Under the pieces are notes generated by a model. It was not told where the DNA came from. It did not search any database and worked only from the letters and a program-made list of their open reading frames with translations. DNA of 64,000 bases. Origin: Vitellaria paradoxa (lineage: Eukaryota; Streptophyta; Magnoliopsida; Ericales; Sapotaceae). Positions 1-10,137 of this stretch are shown piece after piece. A program made the translations under genes and the position numbers. The DNA lies in assembly GCA_019916065.1 (NCBI GenBank), contig CM034233.1:52197947-52261946 (forward strand). Reading direction: 5' to 3'. Within the stretch, counting starts at the first letter, position 1. The number at the start of each line of letters is the position of its first letter.

Positions 1-3000
1 GACACCATGAAATCAGAATAATAATTTTTGTATTGCTTGAATGAAAAATATACAACATGTTGACCCCAATTTATAATAAAATAAGGAAATAAAAAAAGAA
101 AATAATGTCCTAAATTAAGAAAGGCAAATCTGCCTAATAATATACGATAAATCCCTGATCAATTTCTATCACTAATCACTCCGGATGAATTGGGATTTCA
201 AGAGAGAAATGTTCCATGGTGTTACAACCAATATGTCCTGCTCTATAGTTGCATGCATGCTTAGTATTTACGTTCATGAAAAGTATAGGCAGAAAGTGCG
301 CAACGTGTTGATTTAGAAGGCACACTCAGGAAGCTATAAGGCAAGCAAGGCACATGTAGGATGTCATCTTTAAATAGTGATTTCCCTACGTGATGCAGAT
401 GGGCATTCAGAAATCCTATAATCAAAACACAATGTCTAGCATATTGTAAAAGCCTATCCAAATCTATGCTTCTTTGTTTCCCTGTAACTATAATCCAACC
501 CAGAAAAGATTAGAAAGTTCAAAAATTCGAAAGAATAGAAGGATTTCAGAAATAGAATTCTATTAATATGAGGGAAACAGTTGGCACACTGTTTTTTAGC
601 AACTTTATATATTTTAACTATTTGTAGGACCTCTTATTTATTATCTATCGGAGGTCAGTTCAGAAAGGTTGTAACACATCTGTACACAGAACAATAGTAA
701 AGTACCTTTTTCCTCTGAGGCTTAAATTTTAAATTGACTTATGAATTGACAATTGTAGCCACCAACCCCTTATTCCTTCTCTCTTCTTTTTTTTTTATTT
801 CTTCCACAATATGCTCATATATTACGCATTTGCTCACATGCAAAAGTTAATAGCTTTTTTTTTTTGGGGGGGGGAATGGGCATTGACAAAAATTATTACC
901 ATCAAGCTATTTCGGATTTGGATTTCTTAGGAGGAATATCATGGAACCTGGAATAGAATATCAAAATTCTTTATACAGGAGATGGTTGGACTCAAAAGGG
1001 CTAAGAATCACACATGGGATTCGAAAAATAATTCAAATTGCTTTCCAACAACAAAGTTACGTATGGAAGAACAAAAACTAAAATTTCCTTCCAAAATGCC
1101 TTTATGTTTAATGTAAAAACAGGTTATCATACACACGTGTATACCTGATTATTAGATAATATTTCATAACACTTGCTGGCATTATCATACACACATGTAT
1201 ACCTGATTATTAGATAATATTTCATCACACTTGCTGGTAGCTTTCTTAAACTGCATAGTTTAAGCTTCTTTTATCAGTTGTTGCATTTTCCTTCTTGATT
1301 TGTGAGACTCATCAATTTACCTATTTCTTTTCTACCATTTTTCTTGAGTTGGTTGAGTGAGTAAAACAATTGATGGGGTTGGCACTTTTATTTGCAAGTA
1401 AGGATAAGGTTGCGTACATCTTACTCTCCCAGACTCTGCAATATGGGAGCCTCATGCACTACGCTGCCATCTTTTTTATGATTTTTACTCAACTGATCAA
1501 TCAGATTATTACTAATGTTTTGCTATTTTCCCTTTACATTTTTTTTTTTAACCTATAAAAGAATAGATATCATAATAGTTCATAGTTTCTATATGCAAAT
1601 TGTTTTGTAATATTGTGGAAAAAGTTAGTTAATTTAACTAAATCCAATTCTTTTAGATGTTCTTTAGAACAAAATAGGTTTCATTTATTAATTTAATTTT
1701 TTATTTCTTTTTTTAGTTGTTTCAGATTGGGCATCCAAATTTAGCCAATCACGTGTTGTCACATGACAAAATGATGTAGATTTTCAAGTTAATAAAATTT
1801 GAGCTAAGCACATTAAGTAACAAGGTACATTGGCACTGCAAAATAGAAAATTAAATATTGGATCTAATCAAAATTGACCATGTCCTTTCAGGAAAAAAAA
1901 ATATTCACTTTTATTTGTTTAGAAATAAATAAATAAAAGAGATTAGTATCAAATAGGTCCTCTTGTGGTTGTCTTGACACTCATTCACCGACAACTCTAA
2001 ATAGAGGTGTTTTTTCACCCAATCCTACTTCAATTCCACAAATCAAGACAAAGTTTCATTAGATTGAAGCCTCAAAGAGCTTTGAGATTCAAATTAAAGT
2101 TACTTATCAAAAAAAGAAAAAGAGAGAATTGTAATTGAAGAGTGTTGTGAAACTTTATTGTCTTCTTTTACCAAATTTGAGAAAATATTGCACATTGATT
2201 TATTGGATAAGCCATCAACCCCTCAAACCAGTGCCCTGCATATTTGTTTATCTTTGTTTTATGGTTGAAGAAGCTTCACTATTTGATTTGGGAACACACA
2301 TGGTGAAGCCCTCAAGTCAAAATACCACGCTTTTTAAAGATATCACTGTTTGATTTGGGAGGAAACTGTTAAGCCCTCGAGTCAACATTCTAGAAGAGAA
2401 CAATTACAGAATCATGTTTATTTTTTATTTTTTTTATTGTTTTGTAGAAGAATTCTCCAAAGTTTGTACTCTTATTATTTAAAATTAATAAAGTAATCTT
2501 AGTTTGTTTTCTCCTTCGTTTTTGATAAAGGAAATTTGGGTGCACACACTGGTTTAGAAAAGTGATTGTGAATTTAAGTTGTGATATCCTCTAGGCAACT
2601 ATTCTTCGCACTATATAGCATGTAAAAGAACTCTACGGCCCAGTTTTCAATCAGTGCTCTTAAAACCAAAAATTTTGGCTCATCTTATTTTCATAAGACA
2701 TAATCGGTCTATCTTCTCTTTTTTTGTGGTCCACTCTCTGACACCAAGTGATTTTGGAAAGAAATTGTGTTGCTATTTATGTTTTGAGCAAGATGCCAAA
2801 TGGCAGAATGCTAATGTTCCAATTCTCCTCTCTTGTAAAGAAGTTACCATATCGATGGTTAAAATTTCAAATCAGGGCCCTCATCTCCAAAGTATGTCCT
2901 TTCAAAACAATATCCAGAATTTTTCTTCCAGGGCCCTGTTCTACTTTTTACATCTGTGACAAATGGCAATGATTATATGGTACACTGTCAGTGCAGGTCA

Positions 3001-3026
3001 TACTTCAATTGCTAAAGGACATTTCA
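1..3026. other. 5' flank of gene A, non-coding
   Basis: AT-rich sequence with no coding frame that I recognise; the short open frames here look random. It contains homopolymer runs (T-rich near 790 and 860, a G run near 867), a 59-bp tandem duplication (listed separately), and a small imperfect repeat in which a motif around TTTGATTTGGGA and AAGCCCTC is present twice, near 2281-2320 and 2347-2385. A possible 3' splice site, TGTCAGTGCAG, ends at 2996. Gene A may therefore have a 5' UTR intron whose upstream exon lies in this stretch, but I could not identify that exon. Confidence 0.5.
1124..1238. repeat. 59-bp tandem duplication
   Basis: Two head-to-tail copies with a 59-bp period, 1124-1182 and 1183-1238, differ at only a few positions. 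Each copy contains the palindrome-like block ACACACRTGTATACC followed by an AT-rich stretch and ACTTGCTGG. The near identity suggests a recent local duplication in the region upstream of gene A. Confidence 0.85.
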
Positions 3027-5095
3027 ATGGCTGCTAAAATGAAACCAAGAGCCAGTGGTGTGCCTAGAGCACAGGGGTCAAAAAGTATCCGAGGGGAGGG
3101 ACCAAATTGGATACTTATTGCTGGCGGTGCCTTGTTAAGTACGATATCAATTCGCCTGGGTTTCAAGCTGAAACAGGTGCTTGATGCGAAGGAACCAGAA
3201 AATACTGGTAGTGGTTTGAAAGGCCTCCAAATAGTAAAGCATTTGCATCAAATTATCTTCTTGAATTTGTATTTTCTCTTACCTTTCACACTTGTTGACA
3301 ATTCAGGAAATGGAAAATCTACTGACAGAAAGAAGTCAGGGAATTGTCATTTGAATTCAAATGGGTATTGCTTTGCCCAAGAAGAGGATGGCTGCTTCAA
3401 TTACATTTCAGGTGCCTTCTTAGGTTCTGCTTTAAAGGGTTGAAGAGCTTTGAGTTCTGGATTTAACTTGTGCATGTTTTTTAACAGCTTTCTGATTGAT
3501 TTCTGACTATTACTGGCCAGTCATGCTTTACCTCTGGATCATGGTCTTAAAAAACGATAACGGCTGGTGTAATGGTGACGGAAAATAACGGGTGTAACGG
3601 GAAAAAATTGGGCATTTAATGTGAATGGAAAGGTCCAAAAAAATTACGTAATGGTAACGGGCGATTTTTAAAACCATGCTCTGGATGGAAACTGATTCTT
3701 TGAAAGTGTTCCATCGGAGTATTGAGAGTTGCTGGAATTTTGTTGTGTTTGTTCATTGTTCTATATCATTCTTTGTTAATGAAATCAAAACTTTATTGAC
3801 AATGGAGAAAAATAGGAGACAAGTCATAAACCAACCCAAACACACGAAACTTGAGTGATTCCTGCTGACAAACTTTATTGTCTATTTGTTATTGCTGGCA
3901 AGACACTGGTCATTCCCCATTAACGTGGAATGTGCCATTCTCTGGACTAAATTGCTTTGCACTTCAGTATTGAAGGACAAGCAAGCTGCAAATGTCATAG
4001 GGTGCCTGGTGATTTTTTATTTCCTCTTTCATGGTGTCTTTATATTTGCTTTCTCTGCTTTCTCCAATGCACCAAGCTACATGCTCTCTTTCTCTCTCTC
4101 CCGCCTCACATTTGCAGACATCACTCTACTGTGATCTCTGGACAAGGTTTGCATGACAGGCCTGGGATTATTTCAAATTTAAGTTCAATTTAGTCTTTTT
4201 ATTGTCATGTCATTCCATCCTTTTTACACCATCACAATCTTGCAATGATTCTTTGATTTGACACTGACATCATCTATTCTCTTTATTTTGTTATCCTCAA
4301 AACAATGAATTAAGATTATTTCTTTCGGAAGGTTATTTCAATTTGCCTTTTGGAACAGGATCTAAACGTATGGTGGAGATTAAGCAGCAATCAAACGGGC
4401 AATTGTTGACGGAACCCGATATGACACTCCCTCTGGTGACAGTTCCCCCTGTGGAATTTAACAAAGAGAATGGCGTAATCTGGGCATCTTCTCCTGATCG
4501 TCTTGAGCTGCCACAAAAGCCGTTCAACCACTCAAACAGCTCTGACTCTCCATGTGTCTCAGATTCTGGGTCTGATATTTTCAGCAAGCGAGAAGTGATA
4601 CAAAAGCTGAGACAGCAGCTGAAGAGAAGGGACGATATGATACTGGAGATGCAGGACCAGATAGTGGAATTGCAGAATTCACTCAGTTCTCAGTTATGTC
4701 ATTCTTCCCATCTGCAATCACTACTGGATGCTGCAAACAGGGATCTGCTCGAGTCGGAGAGAGAGATCCAGAGGCTGAGAAAAGCAATTGCTGATCATTG
4801 TGTGGGACAAATTGGTCCTAAAGACAACCCCTCAACAGTCCCAATGTGGCCACCGGAAGGAAGAAATGGCCATGCAAATGGGTATGTTGATGTTGAGAGT
4901 AGTTTGGAGTCTCCAGAGAAGGGGAGAGATGGGGAAAGGATTGAGATGCTGAAGAGGGAAGTAGTAGAGTTGAAGGAAGTTATAGAAGGGAAAGAGTATC
5001 TGATGCAGAGTTACAAAGAGCAGAAGGCTGAGCTCTCGATGAAGGTGAAGGAGTTGCAGCAGAGGTTGGACTCTCAGCTCCCCAATATTTTGTAG
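3027..5095 (+). CDS. Gene A: membrane-anchored coiled-coil protein, unknown function
   Basis: Three coding exons: 3027-3207, 3307-3411 and 4359-5095, giving about 340 residues. The start is the ATG at 3027, just after a possible 3' splice site ending at 2996. Intron 1 uses GT at 3208 and AG ending at 3306. A GC donor at 3223 would also keep the frame and add five residues, but its context is poor. Intron 2 (3412-4358) is phase 1 with clean GT and AG ends. The N-terminus is basic (MAAKMKPRASG), followed by one hydrophobic segment near residues 28-42 (WILIAGGALLSTISI) that could anchor it in a membrane. The long last exon has two predicted coiled coils, near residues 173-206 (KREVIQKLRQQLKRRDDMI) and 288-340 (heptad-rich to the C-terminus), separated by a Gly/Pro/Asn-rich linker. 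I believe similar proteins are conserved and uncharacterised in plants, but I assign no function. The frame is intact, so the gene looks functional. Confidence 0.85.
3540..3678. mobile_element. MITE with 8-bp target-site duplication (hAT-like)
   Basis: A 139-bp element in intron 2 of gene A. Its ends form terminal inverted repeats: CATGGTCTTAAAAAACG on the left, and CATGGTTTTAAAAATCG when the right end is read on the minus strand (15 of 17 match). It is flanked by an exact 8-bp direct repeat, CTCTGGAT, at 3532-3539 and 3679-3686. Eight-bp duplications are typical of hAT transposons. It is too short to encode a transposase and is therefore non-autonomous. Confidence 0.85.
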
Positions 5096-8000
5096 ACCAA
5101 CAAGGTCAGGTCTTGTGTATTCTTTGCTTGTCTTCTTCTTCGTCTTCTTCTCCATTTTTTCCCCCTCCCTTATATGAGTCGGAGTTCCAAATTTTGGAAA
5201 AAAATAGTATCGTGCTCAGTTTGTTCCTTTCCTACTGTTATGATGTTTCGTGCTGTTTTGTATGCATGCATTGTAGGTTTATTTTTATTCATTCATTTAT
5301 TTGTTTTTGCGATGGGGAAGGGTTGGTTTGGGGTTGGCTTTTATCAGGCAGGAGGTTTGTTTGTTTCTTCATTTATTTTCTTTGTAATTTTTTGTTCTTT
5401 TATTTTTGCCTCTGTTGCTTAGAATTTTATTGCTCATTTTGTGCTGTGCCTACTCTCTCAACTCGGCTTAAAAAAACAACGGAAAAGCTGATTTATTTTG
5501 AATTTTTTTCAACTTGCATATAGGGTTTTGTCATGAATTTCTACTACATCACGTGCCTCACGAGCCATTGGATAAATGGTTCAAGGGAACACGTGATTCA
5601 TTGGTTCCTGGGGTGTTTATACTTGATTCAATGGTTCAAGGGAACACGTGAGGCCCTCTCAATACCATGAGTAGGGACAGTCAAAAGGTCTTGTCACTGG
5701 GGGCGCCGCCAATCTATTCATTTTTAGTTTGATGTTGGAAACTTTGCAAGCCATTCAACTAACATGAAGTCGTCTGCTTGTTTTCCCACCCACATTATTA
5801 TTATAGTTAAAACTACGCATTTCATACGTCTAGCCAAACACAACTGTAGCCCAAACATAACCAGAGGCGAACCTCACCTACTTATCACAAGACCTTTATT
5901 CTTCAAAACTTAATTCCCTAGACTATTATCTGCCCAATATCCGTCTTTTTGAATCTTCATTAGACATGAAATTGTCATTTTCATGATGGAAAATAATTTT
6001 GAAGTTTGTAATGATAATTTTAATTTCTTATTTTTTTTAAATGAAGATATATAAATGTAAAAAAAAAATCAAATTTATTATTACAAAAACAAGTTCAAAA
6101 TTATCAAGGAAACTGTAACCTACTTAAAAATGACTTTAATATTCTATTTCAAGATCTTGGTTATGGTGAAATTGTCGTTTTAAATGATAGTGTGGATTAT
6201 ATGATGAAATCGTCGTTCAAAAACAGAGACTTCTAGGTGAGAGTCATTTGTCTTTTCATTTTATATTACTTTTAATATGCCATGAAGTTCATTGTAAATG
6301 ATGAGTTTGTGCTTCAACGAAAGATCAAATTGTTGTATCAAAAAGATGATTTTAAGTTCAGGTAATTATGTCTTGAGGTGCATGGGGTCAGAATAGGGTT
6401 TCATGGGTGTTGCAATGGGAATCATGCGAAACGAACAAAATTGTTACGGGAGATAATAGACATTTTTTAATTTGATTTTAAAATAAATGAATTATTTAAC
6501 AAATTTATTAAATTTCAAAATATTTAAACATAAACACGACTATGAATCCAAAAATCATACATGTAACCATAATGGTAATTCTGCGCCTGATGATATTTAC
6601 GAGAATAATATTTGGGAATTGGAAAATGGAAAGCATTTTCTATTAACATGTAGACGGATCTTTCGGTGGGAATTGCTCCTTCATTTATCAGATGGTCACA
6701 GCTATAAGCCTTCCATCTGAATATATATATATATAAACACACATACATGTAAACCACATAAATAGCTAAGAAAAGCAGTGAAGAATATATGCGAATTTCA
6801 GAGCAGTCCCCCAACCAGAGTGAGCATACAATGGATTCTCGGCATTTATTTACTGCATTAAAACGGAGCGTATATATATATATATATATATTCTCTTCAC
6901 TGCTCATAATAAAGGCACCATGCCAATATTACTTCCACACTTTCAAAACGGGAAATGGTAATACCAGAGCTATTTTTCTGCTATCATCAAATTATTCATT
7001 GCATTATCCATTTGTACTATGTGCATCGATAATTGTACATTGCTCTGATTAAAACAAAAACTGCTCTACATTAATCTGTCTCTTTCAACGCACATATCTC
7101 AATATTACTTGGCAGCACCCTCCATTGGATTTCTTGAAGCCAAGTAGCAAGTATAAATGGGTTCTGCGCAAAATAACCCTGAATATAAATCAATCACATT
7201 CTTTTTGTCTCAACTACTAAAGGGACTGGATTTGCCAAAGAGTAGCACGAGAGAACTCTCTTCTATTTTGGAGTGTTTGGTTAACAAAAGTTTGGTCAAA
7301 AAGTACAATAAAAGTATAAAATTTTGATGTAAAAATAATATATAGTAAAATTTGATTAAAAAAAAGTACAAAAAATTAATAAAGATTAGTAAATTTTAAT
7401 TAATTTTGACTAACCAAACATCCTCTTTACATGCATGCAAGTACACCAATTTTGTCCATAAATGTACAATCTGCATTCAAACTAAGGGTTAAGAAAAAAA
7501 AATAAAAAATAAAATGCATATATTTGCTCCAAAAATTATCATTTGAGACAGCAGAAAAGTGGGGGGAAAAAAGTACACCATCTTTCACTTAAAACACATT
7601 GATTAATTAAAAAAAAAAATTTGTTACATCTCAGAGACCAAATTTCGGCCCCTTCTTCTAATACAAAAGAATTACAATAGTGGAAGCACCAAAAAGAGGG
7701 GAAAGAACAATTAGATTGTCGCATGATTTTCATCTCCATGACCTCTGGCTCCTTCGGAAACTTTGCTGTAATCTTGAAAAATTGTATTGTTTGGCTGCTG
7801 CCGGAGTTAAAAGAGGTATATATATATATATATATATGTGTGATGGGATTCTAAAGCAGGACGCAAGTCATAAGCTTTCCAGTTGTTCCAATCTGCACCA
7901 AATAAAATGGAACTAATTAAACAGGCAGTTCTACAGAGTGCCAAAACACAAAATTTAGGAATTATTTCTTAGATTTTTTTCTCTTTTTTTTTTTTTATTA

Positions 8001-8253
8001 CTATTTCTTTAGGTGCCGGAACGCAACCAAACATCGACAAAGGACGAGTATAATTTATACAAAACAATAATAATTCAATACAAGTTGGGACTGGAGGATT
8101 AATCTTCTCCAATCCAATGGTATGACATTACTGATCATTAAAATATGGGTATGTTAGCATTTTGTGTTCTCTGAAAGAGCAATTACCGGTCGTACTATAA
8201 GGCAGGGGTATACACTGTTTAGTTTGGTTTGGTTTAGTAGAAGAATCTAAGTT
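5096..8253. other. Gene A 3' flank and intergenic repeats
   Basis: The T-rich stretch just after the stop codon (to about 5530) is probably the 3' UTR of gene A, although open frames cross it. A motif containing GGGAACACGTGA, with a CACGTG G-box core, occurs twice near 5584 and 5640. TA microsatellites occur near 6721-6736, 6872-6890 and 7816-7837. A MITE-like element at 7271-7425 is listed separately. I see no gene in this stretch. Confidence 0.5.
7271..7425. mobile_element. MITE-like element with GTTTGGTTA termini
   Basis: About 155 bp, AT-rich, bounded by inverted repeats. The left end reads GAGTGTTTGGTTAACAAAA and the right end reads GAGGATGTTTGGTTAGTCAA on the opposite strand. I could not define a target-site duplication, so the superfamily is uncertain. 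The GTTTGG terminal motif recurs in the MITE-like elements at 21744-21872 and near 30 kb. Confidence 0.6.
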
Positions 8254-8486
8254 GAACCATAAGTTATTATTTTTTTTGGTGACCCGAACCCGCACCGTAT
8301 TATTGCAGATCTCAACGGTTCGCGTAGCCAATGGGTAAATCGGAGGAAAGAGGCCAAGATCCTAGGCATCCCAAGCTAGTCACGGTGCTCTTAGCGTGAT
8401 TCGAACCTACGCCAGTTCGGTTTACGATTCTGGACAGGTTCTTCTTAACCGTTGGGCCATACTGCGGGATCGAACCACAAGTTATT
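8254..8486 (-). mobile_element. tRNA-derived SINE with 15-bp target-site duplication
   Basis: The body spans 8269-8471 (about 203 bp) and is oriented on the minus strand. Reading that strand, an A-box-like sequence TGGCCCAACGGTT lies at 8459-8447 and a B box GGTTCGAATC at 8407-8398, correctly ordered and spaced for an RNA polymerase III internal promoter. The element ends in a short A tract (the T run at 8270-8277 on the plus strand). The flanks are GAACCATAAGTTATT (8254-8268) and GAACCACAAGTTATT (8472-8486), a 15-bp duplication with one mismatch. This is a complete retroposition signature. It is not a functional tRNA, since no cloverleaf closes. Confidence 0.88.
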
Positions 8487-8685
8487 TGGTTTAGAAGATT
8501 TTAAAAGGGATTTTTGGAGGCCGGTCACTATTTATGAACTTATAAAGATTTAAGTCATACCCAAAAATCTTATTTGTGAATAAGTCACACTTGCAACAAA
8601 AAGACCAAAAAGGATATCACGCGTTTTTAACTACATTTCAAAACTACCAGTTTTATCCGAAAATAGTGCACACTTTACTCATAAC

Positions 8686-8850
8686 TTCCGTGACTTTCCA
8701 TCTTCTTTATAAAGCAAGTAAAACTGATTTTTGGAAACAAAATCAAAACTGTTTGAGAAAAACCTAATTCCGCGACTTTCCATCTTCTTTACAAAATAAG
8801 CAAAACTGATTTTTGGAAACAAAATCAAAACTATTAAGGAAAACAGTACC
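8686..8850. repeat. 82-bp tandem duplication
   Basis: Two adjacent copies with an 82-bp period begin at 8686 and 8768, each starting TTCCGYGACTTTCCATC and continuing through a shared ACTGATTTTTGGAAAC block. The second copy runs directly into the minisatellite that follows. Confidence 0.8.
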
Positions 8851-9023
8851 ACATAATAAAACAATACCGCATAAAAAATAATACCACATAATAAAACATT
8901 ATCGCATAAAAACAGTACCGCATAAAAAACAGTACCACATAATAAAACAGTACCACATAATAAAACAGTACCGCATAAAAAAAGTACCGCATAATAAAAC
9001 AGTACCTCATTAAAACAGCACCA
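8840..9023. repeat. Short minisatellite of ACAGTACCRCATAA(TA)AA units
   Basis: About eleven degenerate 14-17-bp units, each carrying ACAGTACC followed by GCATAAA or ACATAATAAA. The ACAGTACCG core is the same as the core of the larger satellite immediately to the right, so the two arrays are probably related. A long frame open on the minus strand here is only a translation of the repeat. Confidence 0.85.
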
Positions 9024-9029
9024 TTCTTT

Positions 9030-10137
9030 GCATGATATAGTCATGCGGTACTGTTTTTGAACGAGCATGCATCCTAAAAAAACAATACCGCAGACATGTG
9101 GTACTGTCACACATGCGGTACTGTCGGTCATTCGTTTAATATGTGAACTATTTTTGTGTTTACATGTGATGTTTGCATGATAGAGTCGTGCGGTACTGTT
9201 TTTGAACGAGCATGCATCCTAAAAAAAACAGTACCGCAGACATGTGGTACTGTCACACATGCGGTACTGTCGGTCATTCGTTTGATATGTGAACTATTTT
9301 TGTGTTTACATGTGATGTTTACATGATAGAGTCGTGCGGTGCTGTTTTTGAACGAGCATGCATCCTAAAAAAAAAGTACCGCAGACATGTGGTACTGTCA
9401 CACATGCGGTACTGTCAGTCATTCGTTTGATATGTGAACTATTTTTGTGTTTACATGTGATGTTTGCATGATAGAGTCGTGCGGTACTGTTTTTGAACGA
9501 GCTTGCATCCTAAAAAAAACAGTACCGCAGACACATGCGGTACTGTCACACATGCGGTACTGTCGGTCATTCGTTTGATATGTGAACTATTTTTGTGTTT
9601 ACATGTGATGTTTGCATGATAGAGTCATGCGGTACTGTTTTTGAACGAGCATGTATCCTAAAAAAAACAGTACCGCAGACATGTGGTACTGTCACACATG
9701 CGGTACTGTCGGTTATTCGTTTGATATGTGAACTATTTTTGTGTTTACATGTGATGTTTGCATGATAGAGTCATGCGGTACTGTTTTTGAACGAGCTTGC
9801 ATCCTAAAAAAAACAGTACCGCAGACACATGCGGTACTGTCACACATGCGGTACTGTCGGTCATTCGTTTGATATGTGAACTATTTTTGTGTTTACATGT
9901 GATGCTTGCATGATAGAGTCGTGCGGTACTGTTTTTGAACGAGCATGCATCCTAAAAAAACAGTACCGCAGACATGTGATACTGTCATACATGCGGTACT
10001 GTCGGTTATTCGTTTGATATGTGAACTATTTTTTGTATTTACATATGATGTTTGTATGATAGAGTCATGCGGTACTGTTTTTGAACGCGGTACTGTTTTT
10101 GAACGAGCATGCATCCTAAAAAAAACAGTACCGCAGT
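9030..10137. repeat. ~146-bp satellite array, about 7.5 units
   Basis: The landmark GAACGAGC (or its truncated form) recurs at 9059, 9204, 9350, 9495, 9643, 9789, 9937 and 10083, giving periods of 145-148 bp. A final partial unit with an extra 18-bp duplication ends the array near 10137. Each unit contains several copies of the 9-mer CGGTACTGT and its reverse complement ACAGTACCG. The block from CGGTACTGTTTTT through AAAAAACAGTACCG can fold into a hairpin. The units are nearly identical, which implies recent amplification. Nothing in the array looks protein-coding. Confidence 0.93.

Noticed and set aside
4333..5155. Minus-strand frames opposite the last exon of gene A
   Set aside because: They are antisense shadows of a well-supported coding exon.
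5113..5523. An open frame of 136 codons after gene A
   Set aside because: T-rich, Phe/Cys/Leu-rich low-complexity translation located where the 3' UTR is expected; no domain seen.
8398..8459. A tRNA gene
   Set aside because: The A and B boxes are present, but the acceptor and anticodon arms do not pair, and A tail plus target duplication mark it as a SINE.
8679..9131. A 150-codon open frame on the minus strand
   Set aside because: It is a translation of the ACAGTACC minisatellite and satellite edge (repeated LLCGTV-like residues), not a gene.
9030..10137. CRISPR-like regular repeats
   Set aside because: The whole unit is repeated with no variable spacers, and the context is a plant nuclear genome; it is a tandem satellite.
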